64,000 nt of DNA from Candidatus Borrarchaeum weybense. Its GTDB lineage: Archaea > Asgardarchaeota > Sifarchaeia > Borrarchaeales > Borrarchaeaceae. The stretch covers positions 1-64,000 of the forward strand of contig JAHQJS010000003.1 of assembly GCA_019057385.1 (NCBI GenBank), in the 5' to 3' direction. This document shows positions 1 through 8,493 of the stretch, one piece after another. Position numbers and translations under genes: made by a program. The notes under the pieces were generated by a model, which saw only the letters and a list, made by a program, of their open reading frames with translations, was not told the origin of the DNA and searched no databases. How positions within the stretch are numbered: position 1 is the stretch's first letter; each line of letters opens with the position of its first letter.

Positions 1-99
1 AAGGGCTCCTCTTCCACCACTAAGGGCTCCTCTTTCACCACTAAGGGCTCCTCTTTCACCACTAAGGGCTCCTCTTCCACCACTAAGGGCTCCTCTTCT
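1..99. repeat. 21-bp tandem repeat coding a 7-residue acidic unit
   Basis: Four complete 21-bp units (1-84) and the start of a fifth are visible. They differ only by a C/T change at one position, which alternates Glu and Lys in the encoded heptad. The unit length is a multiple of three, so copy-number change would lengthen the protein without breaking the frame. The array continues beyond the window, so its true length cannot be seen. Confidence 0.9.
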
Positions 100-956
100 T
101 CTTCCTCTTCTTCTATCTCAAGTGCTTCACCTATTATTCTGGTTAGAAGTACATCTCTGAAAAAGTGACCTATATCACGATATTCTTCAGGATTTTTTAC
201 ATAATTTTTCCAATCAACCCATAGTAGCGTAATATATTCATCAACCTTATTTTTTACTTCTAGTGGCATTGTTAAGAAGGTTTGAATTTCATTTACTATA
301 AGTTTTACCAGCGCATTGTTAACATTTTGTTCTTCTTCAGCCAAATCTTCTGGTAGGCTTTTGCTAACTGTATCGCCTAGATTTAATTTCGCGAGGCTGA
401 AAGCAATTTCTTTTAATGCTTCAGTTGTATTCATTATACCTAACGCTAATGACCTTAATCCTAATATTTCACTCATAGAACCGTATTCTTCAGAGAGGGC
501 GTCTACTAAGAAGATTTCAAGGTTGTCAAATTTAAAGGGTATGAGGGTTAAACTCTCAATACGTTTAAAACTCTCTTTTACATCTTTCTTAATACTTTTC
601 AATGCATTTTGAAAGGATTCAAGTTTTGGTTGAAGTTCTTCTCGCCACACGTTTAAATACCGATCTACATCACCTAGAAGAACTTCTGTTAATCTAGCCG
701 CAAACCCAGAGAAGATCTGATTGACTGTTGCTGGGATTTCATCGGGCATAACTAAATCGGAAAGTCGCTGTTTTAGACTTTGTGAGATAATCGTCTGATT
801 CAAAGCGCGCGCGAATTCGCTGAAGGTACTTGCTGGAGTTAAATTTTCTGCCTTCGCTTTATATTTTTCACTAAATAAGTCTTTAAAGGATTCAGATGCC
901 CGTTCTAGATGATAAATGAGATTTTGGAACGGATTTATAATGAACTTTATCTTCAT
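1..956 (-). CDS. Helical protein of unknown function with acidic heptad repeats (partial)
   Basis: The frame is open from an ATG at 956-954 to the left window edge, about 318 residues without a stop. An AGGTGA Shine-Dalgarno element lies about 5 nt upstream, which fixes the start. The readable part is mostly helical and amphipathic, with no membrane segment or signal peptide. From about residue 280 it becomes strongly acidic (a run of Glu) and enters a tandem heptad of the type VVEEEPL / VVKEEPL, where the window ends. It lies downstream of the coiled-coil gene at 1101-2360 on the same strand, and the two may be co-transcribed. I do not recognise a family. The coding call rests on the long open frame, the ribosome-binding site and the amino-acid-level periodicity of the repeat. 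Confidence 0.75.
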   Translation of the reverse strand, partial: MKIKFIINPFQNLIYHLERASESFKDLFSEKYKAKAENLTPASTFSEFARALNQTIISQSLKQRLSDLVMPDEIPATVNQIFSGFAARLTEVLLGDVDRYLNVWREELQPKLESFQNALKSIKKDVKESFKRIESLTLIPFKFDNLEIFLVDALSEEYGSMSEILGLRSLALGIMNTTEALKEIAFSLAKLNLGDTVSKSLPEDLAEEEQNVNNALVKLIVNEIQTFLTMPLEVKNKVDEYITLLWVDWKNYVKNPEEYRDIGHFFRDVLLTRIIGEALEIEEEEEEEEPLVVEEEPLVVKEEPLVVKEEPLVVEEEP

Positions 957-1100
957 CAGAGTCACCTAAGGAAAAAATGATGCGCTCCTATTTATTTTCT
1001 ACGATGAAAAATCAATATTTCGGAGTACTAAATTTGCTATCAAGTTTGCAATAGGCCCGTTCCCATTAAATTGGGTTATATTTCGTTTGTTTTTCAAACC

Positions 1101-2360
1101 TTAGGCATTGTCAATTGAAATTGTGATATCTTCTTCAAGTTCTTTACGAAAATTCTTCTCTAAAGCTTTCTTTATTGTATTAATTCGATCTTCACACCAA
1201 CTTTTTTCTGCAATAACTTTTGAAAATTCAAGCTGTACTTCAGATTCCCTTTTTTCTTGTTCGTGTAATTTCTTATTTAATTGGTCTTGAGTCGCAAATA
1301 ATTCCTGTGAATTGCTGATTAATGTTTTCTTTTCAGTAAGTAGCTCTTTAAGGTCTTTCTGTAGTGAAAGAATTGAATCATCCAAAACTTGTTCTACCTT
1401 TGTCTTAATTTTTGGGATGAGTTTTTTCTTCACCTCAAGACGATTCATTTCCAAACGTTCTTGGATTTCAAGAAGAAGTGCCTTTAAATTTGGATAACCA
1501 AGCACTTCTGACGTGAAAGTTTCAAATGGATCATCCATATATCCTTCCAGTGCAATTTTTTTATCCTCTGAAATATTAGTTAAACCATCGTCCACACTTT
1601 TATTGAATTTTTTAAAAGGTTTATCTAGAATAATACGTAGTGCTTGAGTAAATTTCATCTGCTTTTTCTTTAATTTTCCATCAATTTCATGCAACTCAAC
1701 AAAAACAGGTTCTTTCTTGATAGATACCTTCTGTTTTATGATTTCATCTTTTCCACTTTCGACTTCTTCAATCAAGCCTTCGCATTGTGACTGCATTATA
1801 TTAAGTTCAGAAAGTCTATCTTTTAATTTACGTAATTCTGCTATTCTCTCAAAATTTTTTTCAATAATTTGGACATAATCGTAATCCCTAGTGAGTTCCT
1901 CTAGCTTCTTCTGACTTTTCCCGATGTCTTTGAGAAAGTAAGAAAGTTCGGTGATTTCTCGCTTTAATAGTTTAGCCTTAGAAATCGGTGGTACATAGCG
2001 TCTTCCAGCATCAGTGATAGTTCGTGTGAGAATTGTTAATTCGTCTTTTACACTCTTTAAATCCGAAAATTCGACTTCATCTAGGGTGGGAAGGGTTATA
2101 TGATTAACAGAATCTTTAATAGAAGAAGCTAATCTATTTGCGCATTTTATAGCAGTTTCATGGATTTTATCACTTGCTGATTCGGTAGGTCCTGTATGTT
2201 CTTCACTTAGTTTTTCGCATGTGGATTCCATAAACTCGAACGTCTGTTCAATTTTATCAAATGCCTTACGTGCATCTTTTCTGAAGTTCTCCATTTCTTT
2301 GTGCATTATTTGTGAGTACCAATTAGATAACTCATCAATTTGAATAATTTGAGTCTTCAA
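1101..2360 (-). CDS. Long coiled-coil protein of unknown function
   Basis: The protein is 419 residues. Most of its length is charged helical sequence rich in Glu, Lys and Leu, with heptad-like spacing and no Walker or membrane motifs. Two strong coiled-coil stretches can be read, about residues 130-230 and 300-410. The start is a TTG at 2360 preceded by GGGGTG in the minus-strand leader. It is followed on the same strand by the partial helical protein at 1-956. The composition recalls archaeal SMC-like or septation-related coiled-coil proteins, but there is no ATPase head, so it is not an SMC. No function is assigned. Confidence 0.7.
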   Translation of the reverse strand: MKTQIIQIDELSNWYSQIMHKEMENFRKDARKAFDKIEQTFEFMESTCEKLSEEHTGPTESASDKIHETAIKCANRLASSIKDSVNHITLPTLDEVEFSDLKSVKDELTILTRTITDAGRRYVPPISKAKLLKREITELSYFLKDIGKSQKKLEELTRDYDYVQIIEKNFERIAELRKLKDRLSELNIMQSQCEGLIEEVESGKDEIIKQKVSIKKEPVFVELHEIDGKLKKKQMKFTQALRIILDKPFKKFNKSVDDGLTNISEDKKIALEGYMDDPFETFTSEVLGYPNLKALLLEIQERLEMNRLEVKKKLIPKIKTKVEQVLDDSILSLQKDLKELLTEKKTLISNSQELFATQDQLNKKLHEQEKRESEVQLEFSKVIAEKSWCEDRINTIKKALEKNFRKELEEDITISIDNA

Positions 2361-2737
2361 TCAAAACACCCCAAAGATAATATCAAAGGCACTAAAAAGT
2401 GTATGAGTTCATTGAACAGAGTTACAAGGAGTTTATTGATCAACAAACTAATTTATACGACATTATATTTACAAAGATTTAAACCTTATTTAAAAGGCTT
2501 TAGATTTACATCTGAAAAAAAACAGGATTTAACACGAAAATCAATAGAAAAATGAAATTAGTAGATCTCTTGAATTAGAGAAACTAAAATGATCTTAGAT
2601 ATTTCCAATCAACCTTATGTGTCAATTCTGCGCTAAACGTTGACTTTATTAGGTTTTAAACTAAAAAAAAGGCGAGGAGTTATTTGAATGATCATTTAGC
2701 ATGTATTGTATATGCTTCGGTGAACAGATTTGTACGT
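2361..2737. other. Intergenic region without recognisable gene
   Basis: About 380 bp of AT-rich sequence between the Fae-Hps gene and the start of the coiled-coil gene. A 71-codon frame on the plus strand overlaps the coiled-coil gene, has no ribosome-binding site and has low-complexity composition, so it is judged spurious. The promoter of the coiled-coil gene must lie in the left part, but no convincing BRE/TATA pair could be singled out. Confidence 0.5.
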
Positions 2738-3979
2738 TCACCCATCTTCTGAGTGAACACGATAATGATCTATAGCAGGTTCTTTTGCGCCAATAGTCTT
2801 AAGGAACTCCCGAACGGACTTTTCAACGTCTCTTGCTTGCGTAATGTATCGTCCAACAATAACAATATCTGCACCTTTCTCTAAGGCATCTTTAGTATTT
2901 TCAGGACGAATTCCGCCTGCAACAGCGACAAGGAATTTCTTATCACTAAACTCTTGTTTAACTTCCTTTATGAGATCCCAACGTGATTTTTCGCCAGAAG
3001 TTTCTGTATCAATTCCTCTATGGAAGATTAAAACATCGGGGATATCATCCAAAGATTTTAATTTTTCGATGATATTCGTTACATTCATTAAATCAACTAT
3101 AGCATAGATACCTAGACGTTTTGCTTCGTAAATAAACTTGTTTAATGTGTCAACTGTTGCAAGTCCAGAACACACAACTGCATCTGCTGTTTCTTCATAG
3201 GCCAAGTCCACTTCTACTTTACCAACATCCAGGGTTTTAAGGTCGGCTATAATGAATAGATCTGGAACTACTTCTCGCAGTTCACGAAGCACTCGAACAC
3301 CATATTTCTTAATGAGAGGCGTCCCTGCTTCAAGAATAAGTCGATCGCTTTTTGGGATTTCGTTTCTTATCATTTCCTTTATTCTGTTAATGCTAGTAAT
3401 ATCTAGAGCGATCTGTAAATAAGGAGGACGCCATAATCGCGGTACATTAAAGCCCATAATTGGATGTTTGGCTCGATCCTTATCATAAAGGACTTTTTCT
3501 AACGGAGGGTAATTGACCAATGCTCGCTTTAATGCTAATTTCGTTGCCCCATAATTATAATTGTAAATTCTCCGATAATCTTTCGCTTCCGGGTGAATAA
3601 AAACAGAAGCTATTATCACAATTTTATCAAAATCGACATCATCTGGAAAAATTCCTTCTTCTACAGCATCAGCTACTGCTTTTGCCACTGCATACTGTGC
3701 TGGTCCAAATATTTTGGCAGCCTGTTCCATGTTTTTTACTGTAACTTTCGGTACAATCAAAGTTTGAGGTTTTGGGGGCAAATTCGGACGAATAACTGCA
3801 AGTAAAGGAGTATGTCCCGCTGAAAGTGTAGTTAGACCTTGTGCAAATGCCTGTCCGACAGGTCCTTCTTTACTTCCAATAAGTAAATCAACATGCGCAA
3901 GTTCTGGTTCATGCCCTAACAAAGCTTCTCCGATCAGCATATCTAAAATTTCCATCGCCTCCATTGAGATAATCTTCAT
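2738..3979 (-). CDS. fae-hps: Bifunctional formaldehyde-activating enzyme / 3-hexulose-6-phosphate synthase (Fae-Hps)
   Basis: The 413-residue protein joins two enzymes of one-carbon metabolism. The N-terminal part (about 1-165) is a Fae domain, with the signature [19 protein letters not shown] containing the conserved His and the GPVGQAFA segment. Fae condenses formaldehyde with tetrahydromethanopterin. The C-terminal part (about 180-413) is an Hps domain of the orotidine decarboxylase superfamily, with the [13 protein letters not shown] motif (Asp-x-Lys-x-x-Asp) and the phosphate-binding GGIRPEN and GADIVIVGR loops. Hps interconverts ribulose 5-phosphate plus formaldehyde with hexulose 6-phosphate. 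In archaea lacking the oxidative pentose phosphate pathway this fusion is thought to make ribulose 5-phosphate and pass formaldehyde to the cofactor. The length fits the known fusions, and the gene is monocistronic here. Confidence 0.96.
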   Translation of the reverse strand: MKIISMEAMEILDMLIGEALLGHEPELAHVDLLIGSKEGPVGQAFAQGLTTLSAGHTPLLAVIRPNLPPKPQTLIVPKVTVKNMEQAAKIFGPAQYAVAKAVADAVEEGIFPDDVDFDKIVIIASVFIHPEAKDYRRIYNYNYGATKLALKRALVNYPPLEKVLYDKDRAKHPIMGFNVPRLWRPPYLQIALDITSINRIKEMIRNEIPKSDRLILEAGTPLIKKYGVRVLRELREVVPDLFIIADLKTLDVGKVEVDLAYEETADAVVCSGLATVDTLNKFIYEAKRLGIYAIVDLMNVTNIIEKLKSLDDIPDVLIFHRGIDTETSGEKSRWDLIKEVKQEFSDKKFLVAVAGGIRPENTKDALEKGADIVIVGRYITQARDVEKSVREFLKTIGAKEPAIDHYRVHSEDG

Positions 3980-4051
3980 TTAACTAGTTATCAAAATATT
4001 AGGCAATTAATCCTAGGTAATCTTACCTTATTTATTTATCTGGCTTAAATC

Positions 4052-4100
4052 CTTATAAGGTGAACTACCTCACGCTAAAGCAGTGAGGCTTCCTGTTTCT
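4052..4100 (-). ncRNA. 3' end of a TnpB guide RNA (reRNA/omega RNA) scaffold, remnant
   Basis: On the minus strand the end of the tnpB remnant runs through a hairpin with arms CCTCAC (4083-4088) and GTGAGG (4068-4073) and a TGCTTTAGC loop. The tnpB stop codon (4070-4072) lies inside the second arm. It is followed by TAGTTCA and then unrelated sequence. In IS200/IS605 elements the tnpB 3' end overlaps the guide RNA scaffold, and the guide is read from flanking DNA just after this hairpin. The position and shape match that arrangement, so the guide-adjacent end of the RNA gene seems to survive although tnpB is deleted. Expression is not known. Confidence 0.55.
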
Positions 4101-4443
4101 GCAACCATACTTGCCTCAACATAGGCTATCTGGTTCAGATAATCCAACGCTAAGGTAGAGGTATTAGTCTCCTCAGGCGTAACTTCGGTAGGTCCCCTAC
4201 CTAGTATTCTATGACCTTCGTGTTCTAACACACAACTGCTGTTATAATCACGATCTATCACCAGACCGCAGTATTGACACTCATAGGTACGTTCGGCTAA
4301 ACCTATAGCGCACTGATGACCGCAACGTGAACAGGTCTTTGTGGAGGGGAAGAAACGGTCAACTTCCACCGACACTTCATGTGTTTACGCCGCTTCTTAG
4401 TGTCCTTTAAGGTAGCTTTGATCCGTTCGTTCTTTGTTAACAT
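4070..4443 (-). pseudogene. Internally deleted tnpB (IS200/IS605 family) remnant
   Basis: From ATG 4443 one frame encodes the typical TnpB N-terminus (MLTKNERIKATLK...RRKHMKCR). Just after this, in a different frame, the sequence becomes the TnpB C-terminus: VEVDRFFPSTKTCSRCG, a second CQYCG (zinc ribbon), then DRDYNSS in the RuvC-III position. The central roughly 250-300 residues that hold RuvC-I and RuvC-II are missing, and the two ends are out of frame. The part from about 4375 to 4070 is still open and could be translated from a GTG. It cannot be an active nuclease. It is best explained as a deletion derivative of an IS605-type element. Confidence 0.85.
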
Positions 4444-4572
4444 GGTATGAGTGCTCCGCACAACTTACAATAACTCGTTAATAATGTACAACATAATTGC
4501 TCACTCTGTGTACTCCATCCCTGTTTATAAACTCAGCAAAAAGTAGCACAAAGTTAAAAAATGTAAAATACT

Positions 4573-4617
4573 GACACCATTCATCCCCAGGCTAAAGTTA
4601 TGGGGCTTTTTTGTGTC
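4573..4617. terminator. GC-rich hairpin followed by T-run (terminator-like or IS605 end)
   Basis: The arms CCCCA (4585-4589) and TGGGG (4601-4605) enclose a loop containing GCTAAAG. They are followed by CTTTTTT and framed by a further GACAC/GTGTC pair (4573-4577 and 4613-4617). On the plus strand it looks like an intrinsic terminator, but no plus-strand gene precedes it. Its CTAAAG loop and GGGGCTT exit resemble the hairpin at the end of the neighbouring tnpB remnant and the start of the IscB omega RNA, so it may be a transposon end. Confidence 0.4.
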
Positions 4618-4683
4618 GTAACAAGTAAACTAATTCTCAATACATTGAAAGGGACTTCTTGCTCCCCAATTCGCAATAAAACA

Positions 4684-5622
4684 TTAGGTTCCTTCTTCTT
4701 CACCTGATTCGATCATCTTGAAGAATCTAGTCAATTCATCCAAACTTCGCGTCATCTGCGTCCTCAGTTGCTCACTAACTAGTTCAGATTCCTTCCAAAA
4801 TTCGATAGCAACAACTTTTCCTTCTTCGACAATGATTCGGGGAGTATACTCTTCTGCAAAAAAGACACCCTCGGGCATAGATGTAGATGTCATACGTTCC
4901 AATTGCCTCTCGACACGTTCCTCTCCTAGAAATCTTACACTTTTTTCTGAAACTGCATAACAGTCATGTCCTATAATCACTAGTTCACGCAGATATCCAT
5001 CAAGGTGCTCAATTCCGTCAAGTTTTTTCATAACAGAATCAAGATCTGGTTTCGAAGGAGCTATTGAGGGAGTAACTGTGGGAGCAGATTTCTTTTTGTC
5101 TACAGTCTCAGTTGTGGATATTTCAACTCTTTTCTCTACGACGAGGGTCTCTGAAGGTTTTTCCATTTCTGTTGGACTTTCATGAGATTTCAATGTTGGG
5201 GTAGGTACGATATCTGTAAGTTGCATATACGGGGCAGTGTCTTCTGTTGTTACTTTTTTAGTAGGAGTTTTAGATTTGCGTTTGGCACGAGGTGTTACCT
5301 TTTCAGTCTTTTTAATAGGCTTAGGTGTAGTAGAAGGTTCAGCGCCACTGATTAATGCTTTGAAATCAGGATCGTCCTCCCCTTCATCGAGACTGTGAAC
5401 TTTGAAGGTAAAACCAATATCTTGTCGTAATTCTGTAGCTGCACGTGCTCCTAGGAATTTCTTTCTTATACGCGCATTGGCACCTTTATAGATCCAGATG
5501 TCTTTTCCAGACTCATCAACGATCAGATAGACTTCTTCACTATCAAGTTGATCTTTATTTTGAAAAGGAAGTTCATTATATTCTCCTTCATCTGTGATTA
5601 TAAACAACCGTACTTTGCTCAT
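4684..5622 (-). CDS. Single gelsolin-like domain protein
   Basis: The protein is 312 residues. Residues about 30-91 fit a gelsolin repeat: a VYLIVD strand, an IWIYKGANA turn, a long helix with AR(A)ATELRQ, then FKVHSLDEGEDDPDFKALI, which matches the end of gelsolin domains. A low-complexity Lys/Thr/Pro-rich linker follows (about 95-200). A C-terminal globular part (about 205-312) contains LRELVIIGHDCYAV and an RIIVEEGKVVAIEF strand pair. Gelsolin-family proteins in Asgard archaea (profilin/gelsolin studies) bind and remodel actin, and here an actin-related role is inferred from the domain alone. No actin or profilin gene is in the window. The ATG start at 5622 is favoured because translation from it begins directly with a beta-strand-like segment. 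Confidence 0.75.
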   Translation of the reverse strand: MSKVRLFIITDEGEYNELPFQNKDQLDSEEVYLIVDESGKDIWIYKGANARIRKKFLGARAATELRQDIGFTFKVHSLDEGEDDPDFKALISGAEPSTTPKPIKKTEKVTPRAKRKSKTPTKKVTTEDTAPYMQLTDIVPTPTLKSHESPTEMEKPSETLVVEKRVEISTTETVDKKKSAPTVTPSIAPSKPDLDSVMKKLDGIEHLDGYLRELVIIGHDCYAVSEKSVRFLGEERVERQLERMTSTSMPEGVFFAEEYTPRIIVEEGKVVAIEFWKESELVSEQLRTQMTRSLDELTRFFKMIESGEEEGT

Positions 5623-5789
5623 TTTTGTCAGCCTTTACCTCGATTGAGTCAAAATGATGACAAGGAAAGTAAGAGACAATGCTCACTATTAAAATTTACT
5701 CCAAAAGCAAGAGTTATTATAGCCCCTTTCATTATTAAATTTTTGATTTATATTATATTTTGTGGTAAATCTATCCGAAAAAACGGAGA

Positions 5790-6758
5790 GTGAACTCATC
5801 GAAATTTACCCCCGTTGCAAAATTTCGAGAAAATCTTATTCACGCACCAGAGGATGGATTCATTTCTTTCTTCAATTCTCCTTTTTATTCTCATAAGAAT
5901 ATGACTGGAATCGATATATATCCTAGTCAATTATCGTTCGGAGGTGATGTTCATAGTCCTGTTAGTGGAACTATCAGTAAAATTCAATCCTTTCGCGGTC
6001 ACTCAACATTACCAAATGTATCTAAGCTAGAATATCTTATTCTGGTGCAAAATGATGATGATCCAAGCGTGTATACTAAAATTCTTCATGTTAAACCTGC
6101 TCGCTCGCTCTCTCAAGGCGAGCATGTTGAAATTGGGGACAAAATAGGAGAGTATATACGAAGTTTTTTCTTTGCTCGTTGGACAGATCCACATCTCCAT
6201 GCAGAATTCCGACCAAAAGACGATACTGTGAGAGCGAGAGGGGCATTACAATTGAATCTCTGTCAAAAGCTCGACAATTTTTCTAAAGAATATAGAAAAA
6301 TCAGTGAAACACCTCTTGAAGCAAAGTTAGTTGAACATACACCTAACGCCTTATTCCTTGAAGTTAACGAAGACGCCTTCAGCAAGCATAAACTTACTGG
6401 ATTAAAGGTCAGTATTGAAAAATTGGGAGAAAATGTTTTATTTAGCGGGATAATTGATGCTGGAATACCACATTTTGGACACGGCGGCATTTTTACTGAA
6501 GACGCGTACAGAATTTCCCAAGGGGATATTGTAAAGATTAATGGAATTGCTATTGGCAAAATTTTTGAGACAGATCCTTTTAACAAATTAGTACGTTTTC
6601 GTCCTTATTCTTTTCATATACGTTGGAAAGATATGGCTTTCAAAGGAATTTCTTTTCGGCTCTCTTTAAAAGATAGGTTTATTAAAATTATAACAAAATC
6701 AATGAATTCATTTCAATATCAAATAGGTGATTTTGATATTATCAAGTTTGTATCGTAA
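5790..6758 (+). CDS. M23-like (lysostaphin/LytM fold) domain protein
   Basis: The protein is 322 residues. Residues about 38-145 read like the beta-barrel of M23/biotinyl-lipoyl-like folds: GIDIYPS, GGDVHSPVSGTISKI, then the VEIGDKIGEYI turn and the DPHLHAEFRP strand with the H-x-H characteristic of M23 peptidases. The first metal ligand pair of true M23 peptidases (HxxxD) is not evident, so catalysis is doubtful. The C-terminal half (about 165-322) is unassigned. The GTG start at 5790 overlaps GGAG too closely for a normal Shine-Dalgarno spacing, so the start is uncertain. The gene is divergent from the gelsolin gene. Archaea lack peptidoglycan, so a carbohydrate- or protein-processing role is only a guess. 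Confidence 0.6.
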   Translation: MNSSKFTPVAKFRENLIHAPEDGFISFFNSPFYSHKNMTGIDIYPSQLSFGGDVHSPVSGTISKIQSFRGHSTLPNVSKLEYLILVQNDDDPSVYTKILHVKPARSLSQGEHVEIGDKIGEYIRSFFFARWTDPHLHAEFRPKDDTVRARGALQLNLCQKLDNFSKEYRKISETPLEAKLVEHTPNALFLEVNEDAFSKHKLTGLKVSIEKLGENVLFSGIIDAGIPHFGHGGIFTEDAYRISQGDIVKINGIAIGKIFETDPFNKLVRFRPYSFHIRWKDMAFKGISFRLSLKDRFIKIITKSMNSFQYQIGDFDIIKFVS

Positions 6759-6829
6759 GATATCGACTGATTTTAAAGAAGATTTGATTGTTATTGATAT
6801 TCAGAAAGCCATCATAATAGGGATTATGA

Positions 6830-7360
6830 TTACCATTTTTCATTATGAACCATTTCTTTGTAAGCCCGCCGTTTTGGCATATCTGGTATGTCAGCAGGAT
6901 GTCCAAGTGTTATAATGCCAACAGGACGTACCTCTGCGGGAAGTTTCAGGATTTCCTGCACTGAACGTTCTTTAAATGAGCCTACCCAAGCAGCTCCCAA
7001 GCCTAGTGACACTGCCATTAATAGCATATTCTGAATTGCTGCCCCAGCACTCACAAAACAGTATACCTCGCGTCCTCGAGAGCCATACTTTTTTTCTGCA
7101 ATTTTTGTGTTAGCTGCTACTATGATTGTAACTGGAGATTCTAATACATGTGGTTGTCCTAAAGCTTCTTGAGAAAGGCTATATTTTGTTGTTTTATCAC
7201 GTACGATTATGAATTCCCATGATTGCATATTGCCCGCTGAAGGTGCCAGCATCCCTGCCTCAATGATTTTGCGGACAGTTTCATCAGAAACATCTTCTTC
7301 GGTAAATTTACGAATTGTGCGTCTAGATTTGATTACTTCTTCACCATCCAATAAGATCAC
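6830..7360 (-). CDS. Nitroreductase family FMN oxidoreductase (copy 1)
   Basis: About 176 residues of the nitroreductase fold, an FMN-dependent NAD(P)H oxidoreductase acting as a dimer. Family signatures are SRRTIRKF near the N-terminus (FMN phosphate contacts), APSAGNMQSWEF, the ML(L)MAVSLGLGAAWVG segment, and a C-terminal GHPAD(I)P...KR motif. A GTG at 7360 is preferred because the aligned paralogue next to it has a GTG at the equivalent residue. The copies share the same gene order and similar sequence, so they arose by tandem duplication. The substrate cannot be read from sequence. Confidence 0.88.
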   Translation of the reverse strand: MILLDGEEVIKSRRTIRKFTEEDVSDETVRKIIEAGMLAPSAGNMQSWEFIIVRDKTTKYSLSQEALGQPHVLESPVTIIVAANTKIAEKKYGSRGREVYCFVSAGAAIQNMLLMAVSLGLGAAWVGSFKERSVQEILKLPAEVRPVGIITLGHPADIPDMPKRRAYKEMVHNEKW

Positions 7361-7361
7361 C

Positions 7362-7425
7362 AACCGATTAAATTAAACAAAGGTTACCATTTCTCGTGAT
7401 GAACTACATCTTCGTAACTTCTTTG
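7362..7425 (-). pseudogene. Relic of a third nitroreductase 3' end (62-bp direct repeat)
   Basis: Positions 7362-7423 repeat 7492-7553 with only a few mismatches, offset by 130 bp. Read on the minus strand the relic encodes the last residues of a nitroreductase (RSYEDVVHHEKW) followed by its stop at 7384-7386 and the same 3' flank. It lies directly upstream of the start of copy 1. This is what a tandem duplication followed by deletion of most of a middle copy would leave. Confidence 0.8.
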
Positions 7426-7513
7426 TATTATGATTTCATTATCTTAAAAACCATGCATATAAAATCCTAAGATATATGCAAAGTGAAAACAAACCGATTA
7501 AATTAAACAAAGG

Positions 7514-8044
7514 TTACCATTTCTTATGATGAACTACATCTTCGTAACTTCTTCGCCTTGGCATTCTTGGCGTTTCAGCAGGATTACCTAGTGGAATAAT
7601 GGCCACAGGTCGAATACCAACAGGTAGTTCAAGGGCTTCTTTCGCCAATACTTCATTAAATGCGCCAACCCAGCAGGTCCCAAGTCCTTTTGACACTGCC
7701 ATCAATAGCATATTCTCAATAGCAGCCGCTGTATCTTGAATACAATACAACTCTTGTCCTCGCGAACCATACCTGCTTGTTGATCGTTTTATGTTAGCAC
7801 AAACGACTATCACAACTGGTGCTTGAGACACAAACCTCTGTCCTAATGCAGCCTCAGCAAGTTTTTGTTTTGTAATCCTATCACGGACGATCAAGAATTC
7901 CCATGGTTGACAATTTCCCGCAGATGGTGCAAATGTCCCAGCCTCAATTATTTGACGCACATCCTCGTCTGAAATATCTTCATCTGTGAATGAGCGAATT
8001 GAACGTCTTCTTAAAATCGCTTCTTGAACATCCAATAATTTCAC
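7514..8044 (-). CDS. Nitroreductase family FMN oxidoreductase (copy 2)
   Basis: A paralogue of the gene at 6830, with the same motifs: RRRSIRSF, APSAGNCQPWEF, LLMAVSKGLGTCWVG and a C-terminal GNPAETPRMPRRR. It is an FMN-binding oxidoreductase of unknown substrate. The open frame extends to 8077, overlapping the end of the cupin gene. The GTG at 8044 aligns with the start of copy 1 and leaves a 17-nt gap after the cupin stop, so it is preferred. The cupin gene upstream and this gene probably form one transcript with copy 1. Confidence 0.88.
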   Translation of the reverse strand: MKLLDVQEAILRRRSIRSFTDEDISDEDVRQIIEAGTFAPSAGNCQPWEFLIVRDRITKQKLAEAALGQRFVSQAPVVIVVCANIKRSTSRYGSRGQELYCIQDTAAAIENMLLMAVSKGLGTCWVGAFNEVLAKEALELPVGIRPVAIIPLGNPAETPRMPRRRSYEDVVHHKKW

Positions 8045-8061
8045 CCAACTTGACTTAATTC

Positions 8062-8493
8062 TCAACCTTTGCTCCACGAAAGTGTGGGCATTTTGCCGCC
8101 TTCGGCAGTTGAATGAATGAATAAGATGTTTAACTGATAATCGGATGTATTTGTAATAGTATGTGCGCCTTCGGGGCCTTTAGGACAATAAAAACCCATT
8201 TCAGGTCGTAATTCAGTTTTTTTGCCTTTTGCGTCTTCTAAGGTGCCTGTCCCAGATAGCACGTATTGAAATTCTTCATAATCATGATGATGACTCTCTA
8301 TTATGGCTCCAGGCTCTAAAAATAAATATCCGACAACTAAATTCTCAGTTTGAGTAGGAGAACCTTCACCGCTCAAGACTTTCAAAGTTAATCCATTTAT
8401 ACCAACGTCCAATGCTGGAGCAGATTTGAGGTTAACTATTTCTAAGCCTTTTACTTTCTTCTTCGAACTTTTTGACTTTTTCTTAGAGGGCAT
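8062..8493 (-). CDS. Small cupin-domain protein
   Basis: The protein is 143 residues. After a Lys/Ser-rich N-terminal tail (about 1-17) there is a single cupin barrel. Motif 1 is seen as ESHHHDYEEFQYVLSG, with the His-His-x-Glu-like metal site and the following Gly, and motif 2 as GFYCPKGPEGAHTITN. A GGGAGGTA Shine-Dalgarno element precedes the ATG. It leads the operon with the two nitroreductases. Cupins of this size are often metal-dependent small-molecule enzymes or sensors. Its adjacency suggests a shared substrate, but this is inference. Confidence 0.85.
   Translation of the reverse strand: MPSKKKSKSSKKKVKGLEIVNLKSAPALDVGINGLTLKVLSGEGSPTQTENLVVGYLFLEPGAIIESHHHDYEEFQYVLSGTGTLEDAKGKKTELRPEMGFYCPKGPEGAHTITNTSDYQLNILFIHSTAEGGKMPTLSWSKG

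Noticed and set aside
2340..2555. 71-codon plus-strand frame upstream of Fae-Hps
   Set aside because: It overlaps the start of the coiled-coil gene, lacks a ribosome-binding site, and has unstructured Lys/Arg/Thr-rich composition.
4585..4612. Considered a plus-strand intrinsic terminator of a missed gene
   Set aside because: No plus-strand gene with coding features precedes it; kept only as a terminator-like hairpin of unsure role.
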